A stretch of 64,000 nt of DNA from Paraburkholderia panacisoli (GTDB taxonomy: Bacteria > Pseudomonadota > Gammaproteobacteria > Burkholderiales > Burkholderiaceae), in assembly GCF_008369935.1 (NCBI RefSeq), contig NZ_VTUZ01000003.1:401365-465364 (forward strand), written 5' to 3'. Of the stretch, positions 27,402 through 36,779 are shown piece by piece. The position numbers and the translations under genes are program-made. Every line of letters begins with the position of its first letter. Within the stretch, counting starts at the first letter, position 1. The notes under the pieces are model-generated. The model was given only the letters and a program-made list of their open reading frames with translations, was not told the DNA's origin and searched no databases.

Positions 27402-27898
27402 TGCCGCTCGAAACGCTCCACAACGTCGACGACGCGATTCAGGCCCTGCTGGATGCGCCCCAGGACATCGAAGGCGGCACGCCGCTGCCTGAAGGGCGCG
27501 GCATGGCCGCGTCGGGCAGTGCGAATCCGAAACTGCGCAAGATGTTCGAAACCTATCGGGAGGGATTTCAATTCCTTTACCCGACGGCCGACCAGTGGTG
27601 GCGCGACTGCGTCGCCGCGCGCGAGCGCCCCGGCCGCACGCATGAGGAAGCCATCCGTGAGGCGTTCGAGGTGCGCGTCGCCGGGCCGGCCTCGGCGCCC
27701 GAATTCGTCTGGTTCGTGCGTTTCTTCTGGTTCGCCTGCGACGACATCAACAAGTCGCTGCCGCTCAAGCAGCGCGTTGCGCCGGAAATAGTGCTACTGA
27801 AATGGCTCGCCGACGCGGGCGAACGGGACGCCGTGACGCTGCTCACGTCCATGCCGTACTGGCCGATCGGCCTCGACGAGCAGGGTGAATGGTGCTGA
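27401..27898 (+). CDS. Putative immunity protein 2 of the type VI effector
   Basis: A 165-residue protein whose ATG overlaps the stop of the previous gene by one base (TGATG), with GGAGG nine bases upstream. It shares FVWFVRFFWFACDDINKSLP and the end VLLKWLADAGERDAV ... YWPIGLDEQGEWC with immunity protein 1, showing duplication and divergence. Two immunity paralogues for one effector are often kept to neutralise related toxins from other strains. An alternative is that one of them is an adaptor. No domain of known function. Confidence 0.6.
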   Translation: MPLETLHNVDDAIQALLDAPQDIEGGTPLPEGRGMAASGSANPKLRKMFETYREGFQFLYPTADQWWRDCVAARERPGRTHEEAIREAFEVRVAGPASAPEFVWFVRFFWFACDDINKSLPLKQRVAPEIVLLKWLADAGERDAVTLLTSMPYWPIGLDEQGEWC

Positions 27899-27901
27899 AC
27901 C

Positions 27902-29008
27902 ATGTTCGACGTCGCGCTTGAGAACCGCACGCCGTTCGAGGCGGCGACCCACGTCCAGGTCGACGGCGATGGCCAGGAGGTGCTGGTCGCGGTACTTTCG
28001 GCGAGCTTCGCCGCGCTTGACTATGCGCCGGACGGCGATGGTTCAGGTCTCGCGCTCGGCCTCGCGCCCGAACAGGCGCCCGTCGCGTTCGAGGACGTGC
28101 CGTCGGGCGAGCCGGGGCGCTCCAGCACGCGTCTGGAGGCGGACATTGCGCCGCACAAGCCGCGCGTCGATGTCGTCGTGCGCGGATGCGCGCATGCGCC
28201 GGGCGGCCGTCCCGCCGATGAGGTGATGGTCGGCCTTTGCGTCGCCGATATCCGCAAGACGCTGCGCGTGAGCGGCGATCGCGCGCTCCTTGCGCACTGC
28301 GAGGGCACGCCGGCGCCGTTCTTGCGCATGCCGGTCGTGTACGAGCGCGCATTCGGCGGCACGCTTGCGGACGGCGACGTGTATCTGGAGAACCCGGTCG
28401 GCGTCGGCTACCGCAACGCGGCGTCGGGTGACGCGTCGGTCGCGAGCCGCTTGCCGAACATCGAATACCCCGACCGCCCGACGCGCGGCAGCGGCGATCA
28501 CTTCACGCCGGCGGGCTTCGGCATCGTCGCGCGCCACTGGATGCCGCGCGCGCGGCTTGCCGGAACCTACGACCAGCATTGGATCGACGAGGTCTGGCCG
28601 CTGGCGCCCGCCGACTTCGATCCGCTTTTCAACCAGATCGCGCCGCCCGACCAGCAGACGGCGGCGCTCGCGGGCGGCGAGACCGTCGAGCTGCGCAATC
28701 TCACCGCATCCGGGCTGTGGCGCTTTCGCTTGCCGCGTCTGGACGTGCCCGCGCGGCTCGTCTTCGACGATCGCGTGGAAGACCGCGCGCTTCGCATCGA
28801 TACGGTCCTCATCGACGCAGACGCGCGGACGGTCACGCTGAAGGCGCGGCTCGCGGTGACGGCGGTGCGCAATGCGCCGCGGCTGCGCGCGCTGGTGTTC
28901 GGACATGTGTCGGCGGGATGGCTCGCGGCGCGGCAGCGCGGCAAACGTTATCTCGACTCGCACGGCGGCGACGGCACGCTGGCCGGCCGGCCGGCGTTTC
29001 GTCCATGA
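27902..29008 (+). CDS. DUF2169 family protein, type VI secretion effector adaptor
   Basis: A 368-residue cytoplasmic DUF2169 protein. It has the family's opening NRTPFEAATHVQVDGDGQEV, the central VYERAFGGTL near residue 146, then NPVGVGYRN and a beta-rich tail (LRALVFGHVSAGWLAARQRG). DUF2169 proteins act as chaperone-like adaptors for loading PAAR/DUF4150 effectors on VgrG. It starts three bases after the second immunity gene and overlaps the next gene by four bases (ATGA), so it is in the same operon. Confidence 0.85.
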   Translation: MFDVALENRTPFEAATHVQVDGDGQEVLVAVLSASFAALDYAPDGDGSGLALGLAPEQAPVAFEDVPSGEPGRSSTRLEADIAPHKPRVDVVVRGCAHAPGGRPADEVMVGLCVADIRKTLRVSGDRALLAHCEGTPAPFLRMPVVYERAFGGTLADGDVYLENPVGVGYRNAASGDASVASRLPNIEYPDRPTRGSGDHFTPAGFGIVARHWMPRARLAGTYDQHWIDEVWPLAPADFDPLFNQIAPPDQQTAALAGGETVELRNLTASGLWRFRLPRLDVPARLVFDDRVEDRALRIDTVLIDADARTVTLKARLAVTAVRNAPRLRALVFGHVSAGWLAARQRGKRYLDSHGGDGTLAGRPAFRP

Positions 29009-30057
29009 GCGCGTGCGTTTACATGATCGGCGGCGGCGCGGTGACGCCAGTCGGACTCGATGCGCCGCAAACCTGCGCAGGCATCCGTGCGCGTGCGGTG
29101 CGCATCGAGGAAGTGCTGCGCACGGCGCCGTTCGGAAAGCCGCAGGCGGTCGCGCGCGTGCCCGCGCACTGGACCTTGCGGCGCACGCCCGTCGGTTGGC
29201 TCGTCAATCTGGCGGCGCGCTCGGTCGCGGAAATCGCGGCGCGGCATGCGCTCGATGCGCGGCGCACGGTGCTCGTCGCGATTCCGCCGGAGCCGTTTCG
29301 CCAGGCTGCATTCGACGATCCCGCCGCGTTCGCGACCTTCGGCGCGGCGATTGCCGCCCGCAGCCGGCTGGCGTTTCGCGACGTGAGGCAGGTTGCGCAG
29401 GGCGGCGCGGCGTCGACGATCGCGGGATTGCGGGAAGCGGCGGCGTTACTCGCCGGTGACGGCATCGAGCACGTGCTCGTCGGCGGTGCGGATTCCTATG
29501 TGATCGACAGAGAATACGACCGTCTCGACGCCGCGGGGCGGCTACGCACGGAAGGCACGGCGCAGGGCCTCACGCCGGGAGAGGGCGCGGCCTTCGTCCT
29601 GCTCGCGCGCGAGCGGCCCGGCGCCGCCGCAACCTCGCTCGAAATCCTCGGCACCGGCGACGCGCAGGAAGCACAGTCAGCCACGTCGAGCGGCTATTCG
29701 CAGGGGCGCGCGCTCGTCGCCGCGTTGCGCGCGGCGGCGTCGGCGGCGGGTCTTGCGGAAGCGTCCATCGACTGGGTCGTCTCGAACGGCAACGGCGAGC
29801 GCTATGCGTCGTGGGAAGCGCTGCTGGCGCGGGCGCGGTATTACCGGACGCGGCGCGAGCGGCTGATCGTGCATTACCCGGCGTTGTCCGTCGGCGAGAT
29901 CGGCGCGGCGAGCGGCGCGCTCGCGCTGCTGATGAGCGCGCACGGTTTCGCGCGCGGTTACCGGGCGGGCAGCATCGCGATGATCGAGCTCGCGTCGGAA
30001 GGTGCGGGGCGCGCGGCGTGCGTCGTGCGCGCGGTGCGTCGGCGGGACGGATCATGA
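29005..30057 (+). CDS. Ketosynthase/thiolase-fold protein lacking catalytic residues, type VI-associated
   Basis: A 350-residue protein with a beta-ketoacyl synthase (thiolase) fold. Fold markers are YMIGGGAVTPVGLDAPQTCA at the N-terminus, GIEHVLVGGADSYV near residue 155 and GLTPGEGAAFVLLARE near 189. The active-site motifs are degenerate: the nucleophile elbow is QGGAAST (132-138, no Cys), the HGTGT loop is SNGNGE (260-265, no His), and the GHxxGAAG loop is GEIGAASG (297-304, no His). It therefore cannot condense acyl chains. Homologues occur in type VI effector operons next to DUF2169 and TIGR02270 genes, so a binding or assembly role is likely. Both neighbours overlap it by four bases. Confidence 0.8.
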   Translation: MSACVYMIGGGAVTPVGLDAPQTCAGIRARAVRIEEVLRTAPFGKPQAVARVPAHWTLRRTPVGWLVNLAARSVAEIAARHALDARRTVLVAIPPEPFRQAAFDDPAAFATFGAAIAARSRLAFRDVRQVAQGGAASTIAGLREAAALLAGDGIEHVLVGGADSYVIDREYDRLDAAGRLRTEGTAQGLTPGEGAAFVLLARERPGAAATSLEILGTGDAQEAQSATSSGYSQGRALVAALRAAASAAGLAEASIDWVVSNGNGERYASWEALLARARYYRTRRERLIVHYPALSVGEIGAASGALALLMSAHGFARGYRAGSIAMIELASEGAGRAACVVRAVRRRDGS

Positions 30058-31322
30058 GCGAAGTCATCGACGATCTCGTGAGCCGCTACGCCGAGGACGC
30101 CGCGTTTCTCTGGCTGCTGCGGCGCCGCGCGGCCGACGCGCCCGATTACGCGCTCGCCGATCTCGCTGAAGTCGACGAGCGTGTCGCCGCGCATCTCGAA
30201 GCGTTGCAGGTGTCGGGCGCCGCCGCGTGGCATCACTGCGCGGAAGAACTCGCGAACGGAACGCATGGCGCGGCGTTCGTGGCGGCCGTGCTCGCGCTCG
30301 ACGCCTGCGACGCGCCGCGGCTCGAAACGGTCCTCGTCGCTGTGGAAGAGGCACCGGACAAGGTCGGCAGCGTCGTGTCGGCATTCGGCTGGGTCGATCC
30401 GTGTTGTCTTCGCTCGGTGGTCGCGGACATGCTCACGTCGCGCTCGGCGGTTCGCCAGGAAATCGCGCTCGCCGCCTGCGCGATGCACGGCCGGGACCCG
30501 GGGCTGGCGTCAGGCTGGCTCGCGGCGGGGTCGCCGGCCGTGCGCGCGCGGGCGTTGCGCGTGGCGGGGCAGCTCGGCAAGACTGGCTGTCTCGCGGATG
30601 CACGCGCCGCGCTGGCGCATCCGGGCCTCGCATCCGCTGCCGATCCCGAGTGCCGCTTCTGGGCTGCCTGGTCGGCGGTCCTGCTCGGCGCGCGCGGCGT
30701 GGAGGTGGACGCGCTGTTCGATGCGGCGCTCGTGCTGGAATCGCGCCGGTCGCGCGGACTGACGCTCGCGTTGCAGGCGATGGGCCCGAAGCACGGCACC
30801 GAGGCGCTGAAGCGTCTGCCTGCCGACACGCGGCATAAGCGCACGCTCGTCGAGGCAAGCGGCCTCATCGGATTGCCGGACAACGTGCCGTGGATGATCG
30901 CCCACATGCGCGATGCGCGGTTCGCCCGCGTCGCCGGCGAGGCATTCAGCCTCGTGACCGGCGTGGACCTCGTCCAATCGAAGCTACAAGGCGCGTGTCC
31001 GGCGGACTTCTCATCGGGTCCGAACGACGATCCCAGCGATGACGACGTCGCCATGGACCGCGACGACGGCCTGCCTTGGCCGCATGAGGAGCGCATCGAA
31101 CGATGGTGGCACGACAACGGCGGACGCTTTCGCCGGGGAACGCGCTACTTCATGGGCGCGCCGGTCGCGCGCGAGCAATGTCTCGCGGTTCTCGGCGAAG
31201 GCACGCAGCGTCAGCGCGCGCTGGCGGCGAACTATCTCTGTCTGCTCGCGCCGGGCACGCCGCTGTTCGATACGCGGGCGTGTGCGCGCCTTCAGCAGAA
31301 AGCACTCGCGGCACGACGGTGA
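30054..31322 (+). CDS. TIGR02270 family protein (HEAT-like repeats), type VI-associated
   Basis: A 422-residue all-helical protein of the TIGR02270 family, common in type VI effector operons with unknown role. It begins with AEDAAFLWLLRRRAADAPDY, has HEAT-like repeats (GSPAVRARALRVAGQLGKTG; DPECRFWAAWSAVLLGARGV) and the conserved FSLVTGVDL segment near residue 302. A low-complexity acidic linker (GPNDDPSDDDVAMDRDDGLP) precedes a C-terminal part with GTRYFMGAPV and QRALAANYLCLLAPG. It overlaps the ketosynthase-like gene by four bases and closes the module. A scaffold function in effector loading is inference. Confidence 0.85.
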   Translation: MSEVIDDLVSRYAEDAAFLWLLRRRAADAPDYALADLAEVDERVAAHLEALQVSGAAAWHHCAEELANGTHGAAFVAAVLALDACDAPRLETVLVAVEEAPDKVGSVVSAFGWVDPCCLRSVVADMLTSRSAVRQEIALAACAMHGRDPGLASGWLAAGSPAVRARALRVAGQLGKTGCLADARAALAHPGLASAADPECRFWAAWSAVLLGARGVEVDALFDAALVLESRRSRGLTLALQAMGPKHGTEALKRLPADTRHKRTLVEASGLIGLPDNVPWMIAHMRDARFARVAGEAFSLVTGVDLVQSKLQGACPADFSSGPNDDPSDDDVAMDRDDGLPWPHEERIERWWHDNGGRFRRGTRYFMGAPVAREQCLAVLGEGTQRQRALAANYLCLLAPGTPLFDTRACARLQQKALAARR

Positions 31323-31593
31323 GGCTGTGTGAAAGGGCGATTCGCTCGATAGGATTTTGCCCGGATAGCAATCGCATCCCCTGGCGCAAGTAAGTCAGGC
31401 AGAAGTAGGCCGGGTTTGGGCGAAGCTCCCGGCCGTCGGCACGCGTACAGACCGGTTGCCTCCGTCCTACGTTCTGGTGCAGATAGGCTCGACGAGGTAT
31501 CGAGAGGTGGAAGCGCGGTCTTGTTTCGCCAGTGATGGCAAGCACAGTGAGCATCTGACAAAATCTCTAGAAAATACGAAGAACGGAGGCAGC

Positions 31594-32082
31594 TTGCGGA
31601 CGGTCGAATACCGCTTTTCCACCATTTGGCGTATCGATGCGCCCGTGCAGGAAGTTTGGGCGGCAATCCAGGATTCGGCGCGCTGGCCCGAGTGGTGGAA
31701 TAACGTCGAGCGCGTGGACCAGCTAGAGGCAGGTTCCGATCAGGGCGTGGGCGTCGTACAACGCTATACGTGGAAAGGCTGGTTGCCCTATCGCCTCGTG
31801 TTCGATATGCGGGTGACGCGCGTCGACCCGTTGGTCGCGCTGGAAGGGGAAGCCAGTGGCGACGTCGAAGGGGCCGGTCGGTGGAGCTTTTCGACCGTCG
31901 GACGCAACCTGACCGTGGTCCGCTATGACTGGTGCGTGCATACCAACCGCGCATGGATGAACGCATTGGCGCCGTTGTTGCGACCGGTTTTCCAGTGGAA
32001 CCATGATGCAGTGATGCGCGAAGGCGGCGCGGCGCTAGCGCGGCGGCTGGACGCACGGCTGCTCGGCATCGAGCATGGATGA
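31594..32082 (+). CDS. SRPBCC (START-like) family protein
   Basis: A 162-residue SRPBCC-fold protein (polyketide cyclase / Bet v1-like), with a hydrophobic ligand cavity. Features are YRFSTIWRIDAPVQEVWAAI at the N-terminus, then DSARWPEWWNNVERVDQLEA and a C-terminal helix (WNHDAVMREGGAALARRLDA). The frame is open to 31456, but only the TTG at 31594 has a good ribosome-binding site (GGAGG four bases upstream), giving the usual start right before the first beta strand. Family members bind lipids or polyketide-like compounds, or act as hydratases or cyclases. No biosynthetic genes are adjacent, so no specific role can be given. Confidence 0.8.
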   Translation: MRTVEYRFSTIWRIDAPVQEVWAAIQDSARWPEWWNNVERVDQLEAGSDQGVGVVQRYTWKGWLPYRLVFDMRVTRVDPLVALEGEASGDVEGAGRWSFSTVGRNLTVVRYDWCVHTNRAWMNALAPLLRPVFQWNHDAVMREGGAALARRLDARLLGIEHG

Positions 32083-32119
32083 AGCCGGCGCGGCGATGGA
32101 TTGGACGCTCTGCAACGTT

Positions 32120-32202
32120 TCCCTTTACCTCGGTGGTATCGCCTGGCATCGAGGTAGATGATGTGCTTGAGATGGTGGAGCACACTGGCGTTTGAAGCCG
32201 GG
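32120..32202 (+). pseudogene. C-terminal scrap of a tyrosine recombinase
   Basis: The bases just before TGA at 32200-32202 read IEVDDVLEMVEHTGV. This matches the C-terminal end of the recombinase remnant at 34.4-35.0 kb (IEANDALEMAEQTEV), and the DNA after both stops is also similar (GGTCGCTGxCCGGCCA). Only about 20 codons remain. Confidence 0.6.
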
Positions 32203-33132
32203 CGTCGTCGGCTGAGATGAACCATCGGTCGCTGTCCGGCCAGGAAGAATTACTCGCTTGCCGTGTCGATGCGACGTTCAGACGTCGGCTCCGCCATCTG
32301 CTACCGGTCATTCGTAGTGTTCTATTGCAAGCATCACAGGGCGCGAATATCGCGGCTTGACTATCGAGGTAGCCGTGCGACCATGGCCGTTGTTGACAGC
32401 GTGTTGATATCGAACAGTGTTGAACGCTGCGCGTTGAGTTCAGAGACGCTATGGTGAAGCTAATCGGCATCGACCCATGGCAGCAATTCGTCGACACAAC
32501 TAACAGAATGCATCTGCGATGCGAGCGATGACGTTGGGAGGGCTCGTGTGCACCGGGTCCGGCGCGCCGCTTGAAATCACCATCGCCTCCTACACTTCAG
32601 TCGCCATTCTCTACGGACAACGTTGGAAATTGGGCATCCGCTCTCGTCGTCGGTGCGTCTTCTGCGAGGATGGTTGTCCGTTCTCGTTCATTGCTCCAGG
32701 CGAAAGCAAAGAGGAGACGTCATGGCAACAATCGTGCGGTGGTTCATGGGCCGGCTCAATGGCATTGTGGACTGCACACGGCCCGTGAACATGCCAAACT
32801 TGATTAACCGCACACTGTCGTTCGACTGCGGGCCGAGTGCGGCCATGAACAGTCGGTCACACCCCGAAAGCCGCCGTTATCCCCCTTGCGCGTGCCTGGC
32901 TTTCTGGTCGTTGTTTATATCGGGAGTGAGACCGAGCTACTTGCGACCGTGCCGCGGTTACTACGCACTCGCCATGTTGTCCCGCGAGCTTCCGCCGTGT
33001 CGGGCGGCAGTCGGTCATGAGCGGCCCTCGAATGTACCAAAAGAATAGGCCGCTTTCAGCTACAGCTCGGCTATTCTGAGCGCCCGATTCAGTTGACGCA
33101 GTCTGCCGCCAGCGTTCCCCCGGGTCAACGAA
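32203..33132. other. Intergenic region, mostly unrecognised
   Basis: About 930 bases between a recombinase scrap and the membrane-protein gene. A frame from an ATG at 32722 (ribosome-binding site GAGGAGA) runs 108 codons but has no recognisable features. No tRNA or attachment site was found that would explain the recombinase copies. Confidence 0.45.
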
Positions 33133-33843
33133 TCAAGCGTCGCCTTTCCCGTCAGAACCACTTGCGCCGACCTTCGGCGATATGCCGAAATTGTCGATCA
33201 GGATGTGGAGGCTAAGAAGGAGAATCCAGACCGGGAAAACAAGCACGATCCAATCTATGTTGCGGCCTGCAAAGAGCAACGCGAGCGCGGCCGCGTATCC
33301 AATAAACGCAATCCAGCGCGAAACGAAGCCGGTACGAAGAGCCAGTGTACTGGTGGCCGTCGTGAATACTGCGGCCATGCGGACCGCGTAGACATTCGTC
33401 GCTTCGTAGGCAAACTCTCGCGCGACGGTGAACGTGGCCGAACCGGGAAGTCGATCGAAGCCAATGCTATACGCGCTCACAATCCCGCCGACGAACGCAG
33501 CAGCGACAAACATCATCGCCAGGAACAGAAGGCCGCTCCCCAGGAACACCGTAGTAAAGAAGCGATCCTCGCGATCTCCGAGACGATCCCGCAGCACGCC
33601 AATGAACCAGAGAAAGGCAATGCCAGCGAACGGCACCAGGTTGACCGCAACAGCTACCGTACCCGAACTTTTTAGAAGCCACCGTCCCGCGTCGAAAGGA
33701 CTATCCGGAACAGAACGCCGCAGCAGCAGCAGGCAGGCAATCAGCAAGACAGAAAATACGATCCCGGCGATGGCAGCAGCGCGGGGGGCTCGCTGACGCG
33801 TGCTCGGGCCGTTCCACAGAAGTCGCCAGTCCTTCGGATTCAT
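33133..33843 (-). CDS. Hypothetical integral membrane protein, six helices
   Basis: A 236-residue inner-membrane protein with about six hydrophobic helices, for example AAIAGIVFSVLLIACLLLLR near residue 22, GTVAVAVNLVPFAGIAFLWF near 61 and IDWIVLVFPVWILLLSLHIL near 198. The N-terminus (MNPKDWRLLWNGPS) and C-terminus (VGASGSDGKGDA) are hydrophilic. No transport or enzyme motif is visible. It is monocistronic on the minus strand. Confidence 0.75.
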   Translation of the reverse strand: MNPKDWRLLWNGPSTRQRAPRAAAIAGIVFSVLLIACLLLLRRSVPDSPFDAGRWLLKSSGTVAVAVNLVPFAGIAFLWFIGVLRDRLGDREDRFFTTVFLGSGLLFLAMMFVAAAFVGGIVSAYSIGFDRLPGSATFTVAREFAYEATNVYAVRMAAVFTTATSTLALRTGFVSRWIAFIGYAAALALLFAGRNIDWIVLVFPVWILLLSLHILIDNFGISPKVGASGSDGKGDA

Positions 33844-34427
33844 GCTCAGCCCCCTTCGTACCCTGCCGCGATCTGTGTGGGCACATTGTTCATGCTAGGA
33901 CAAGCAGCGGCCAACTTGAAGTCTTGACGGGGATCGATCCAAGGGGGCGTCGTGAAACGGCTGTGAGTCGTAAGGATAGATGGTGTGCCGGCGCGCCCGT
34001 GCGGCGCGCGGTGGGGATTGAGGCTTCTGGACATCCCTGTCTTAGTCCCGCACTCGACGACGTGTGCTTAGGGAGCGGCACTCGGTCAATATTGGAGCAT
34101 TACTGGGCCGGGCCGCCTCACCTGAATTGGTTTATGCGTTTGGCCGTCGTGACCGCCCAATATTCCATCGCATGCTCTGCGTCGCCCCATTTTCCGGCAC
34201 CCGCATTCTCGAGGCTCGTTCCGCCGGCACGGCCGGCCGCCTTTGGTAATTTCGAACAAGATGTCATTTGAACTTGCCGTCCGCGCTTCAATATTGGGCT
34301 TGCGAACGTTCGCAAATGGCGGCGATTCGACGGTTTTCAGATGGGATCCGAAGGACCGTCGTGGGTCGGGTAGCGGCCATTGCTCCGGGCTCAGACTGGA
34401 TCTCCCTTCAGCCGAAAGGAGATTGTC
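33844..34427. other. Intergenic region, nothing recognised
   Basis: About 580 bases. Only the AAGGAGA ribosome-binding site just before 34428 is clear. Confidence 0.5.
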
Positions 34428-35046
34428 ATGAGCACATCACCCAGAACCGGTCCGTCGCGGGTACCGTGGAGCAAAAGGAGATTGACCGGCCAGAAGCCGC
34501 CGTTGAAGCTGAAGGAAATTTGGGCCATACGCGTATGCTTGCAGCTTTCGTCCCGCGTGCGGGATCTGGCAATGTTCAATCTCGCCATAGACAGCAAGCT
34601 TCGGGCGTGTGATCTGACGAAGCTGCGCGTACCCTCACGGGGAGCACGTCGCAAGCCGCGCAACGATCATGCAGCAGAAGACACAACGGCCCGTGCAGTT
34701 TGAGATTACCGAGCAGAGTCGTGAGAGGGTGGCGGCGTGGATACGGCATGCGGGGCTGCACGCAACCGACTTCCTCTTTCCGAGCAGAATTCACGACTTT
34801 CCGCATCTATCGACACGGCAATGTGCCCGCCTTGTTCATCGGTGGATCGCGTCCGTCGGCATTGACGACACAGCTTACGGTACCCACACGATGCGCCGGA
34901 CCAAGGCGTCTCTCATCTAGCGTCGCACGAAGAACCTCAGGGATGTTCAGTTGTTGCTCGGTCACACGAAGCTTGAAAGTACAGTCCGATGCCTCGGCAT
35001 CGAGGCAAACGACGCACTTGAAATGGCGGAACAGACTGAGGTGTAG
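34428..35046 (+). pseudogene. Tyrosine recombinase (phage-type integrase), inactivated
   Basis: The gene starts at an ATG with AAGGAGA and reads PLKLKEIWAIRVCLQLSSRV and RDLAMFNLAIDSKLRACDLT. Near 34632 a small deletion shifts the frame; the sense then reads HGEHVASRATIMQQKTQRPV ... HTMRRTKASLI, a TAG stop at 34918-34920 where homologues have Tyr, and RRTKNLRDVQLLLGHTKLES. The active-site Arg (HTMRR) and His (LLGH) are still visible, but the nucleophilic Tyr of 'VRYLGIE' is Cys here. Three separate lesions show long inactivity. This is the single-domain integrase family of about 200 residues common in Burkholderia. Confidence 0.85.
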
Positions 35047-35627
35047 GTTGTCAGGCCGGTTAGCGATTGGTCGCTGACCGGCCATCAACTGCCATTCGAC
35101 CAGTGACCCGGTCGGACATTCGAAGGTCTGCTTAGCACACAGTTAAGGGACCGTTCAGCCCACCATTTTGGTGGTCCGACCATCGGTGCCGACATTGGGG
35201 CGGGCTGGATTCTACGTCAGTAATGTGGCGGATTGCTGACGTAGGCAGCATCGAACAGGCCAACGGCAGCTTCCCGCATCCGCGAGCTCACATCCGACCA
35301 GAAGTCGTCGACTGCCGGCAAGTCGGCTCGGACTAAGCCTCATTTTTCGGCAACTCGTGCATACTGCGATCGGTAGTTCGCGAACAGCCATTTCGATTGG
35401 AGATGAGGAATTGCAACGGTGGTCACGACCACCGTTGCACCTGACGGCCATTTCACGACACGACGATCGCCCAACAACCAGGCCGGCGATCGTTTGGCGT
35501 CGCAGCAGTGGCTGTATCGACCCAGAACGTCGTCCCACCTGCTGCAATACTGCGGCTCTCCGTTCCCCAAACGACTGTTCCCGCTACCGAGTCGGCCCTG
35601 AACAATTCGTTTCTCGTTGCACCGGCG
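35047..35627. other. Intergenic region, nothing recognised
   Basis: About 580 bases between the dead recombinase and the IS5 remnant. No coding content recognised. Confidence 0.5.
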
Positions 35628-36490
35628 TCACGCCGTCACGTCGGCAGCAATGCAGCAGTTGAGCAAAGCAGCGAGAACGAAGACGCAAAAAAGCCGCAGC
35701 TTCCTCAGGATCATCCGGAGGTTGTGGCCAGCGCCGCACAGTACAGCATGCATTGCATCGCCGAGCGCGCCTTTGAGCCAATTGCGATCAAGTTTTCCGT
35801 CCGTCTTCATGTGTCCGATAGCGGGCTCGATTGCACTTCGCCGCTTGATCATCGCGTGTAGTCCGCGTGTGATGCCCCGCCGCAAGCCGGGGTGGTAGAT
35901 CCTCACGCCGTCGATAGCGACACCCTTGTATCCACGATCGACGATGGCGACTTCCGGCGTGGCGTCGCACAGGATTGCCGCCTGTTCCAGCGCTTGTCCT
36001 TCCTTGTGTGTCGTCGTGATCGACACTTTCACCCCGAATTCGTACGGTTTTCGGGCCTTGCCCTTGGCCAGGCACTCGACTTCCGGCGCGTGTAGTGCGT
36101 AGAGCTTGTTCCTGTCTTTCGGTTTCTGCGCCAGGATGCGCTTTGTTCGGCCTATCAGCTCCTGCAACGCAGTGCGGGCATGATCGGCTACCGAGTCGAG
36201 TTGCCGCTCGACGTCACGCATCACCCGTCCAACGCGTGAGCGTAGTGTGCAACCTGCCAGTAGGGGTTCTCCACCCATTGCCAGACGACCTCTTCGTCGG
36301 ACAGGTCAAAAGCGTGTTGCAGGTAGAGCAACCCCGCAATCAGGCGCGGTGACGTCGCAGGTCGACCCTTGCTTGAGACGAAGCTGCCGCTCATCGATGC
36401 GCCCAATCGTTCCCAGTTGATCAGCTCGGCCAAGCCGACCAATGGGTGCTTCAGGTTGATCTGTTCGCGCAGCGGTTGCCGGAAGAAATC
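35628..36490 (-). mobile_element. IS5 family element with internally deleted transposase
   Basis: The minus strand codes for both ends of an IS5-family transposase. The N-terminal part reads FFRQPLREQINLKHPLVGLA, ELINWERLGASMSGSFVSSK and EEVVWQWVENPYWQV. Near 36240 this jumps to the C-terminal part, out of frame: RVGRVMRDVERQLDSVADHA, VAIVDRGYKGVAIDGVRIYH and RRSAIEPAIGHMKTDGKLDR. About 130 codons, including the first catalytic Asp region, are missing. The second Asp (VDRGYKG) and Glu (EPAIGHMK) remain. The element cannot transpose. The terminal repeats could not be placed with certainty. Confidence 0.85.
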
Positions 36491-36779
36491 TCCCTCCGTC
36501 ACAGGCGGTCTTCGGACCCATCTGCACCTCGTCGAAAAATGCAGGATTCTCACCTTAATGTGCCAGGTTCCTGCAATTTCCACAACCGAATTTCAGACTC
36601 AAAGCCTCACCCCGCAAGGCTTTGAAGATTGTTCAGGTCCGACTACCGACTTTCGACGACGGGCGGCTGAGTGCAGTGATCATTCGGCCAACTGGGTGCA
36701 TCAAAGACGATTGCCGAATCACCGGCCGAGCTGATTCATACGATTTGCTGGGGAGGAGGCGGGCAGGCCGTCTGTCGAG

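Noticed and set aside
31292..32497. A 401-codon open frame on the minus strand opposite the SRPBCC gene
   Set aside because: Composition is Ser/Arg-rich without any motif, and the sense strand holds a recognisable SRPBCC gene.
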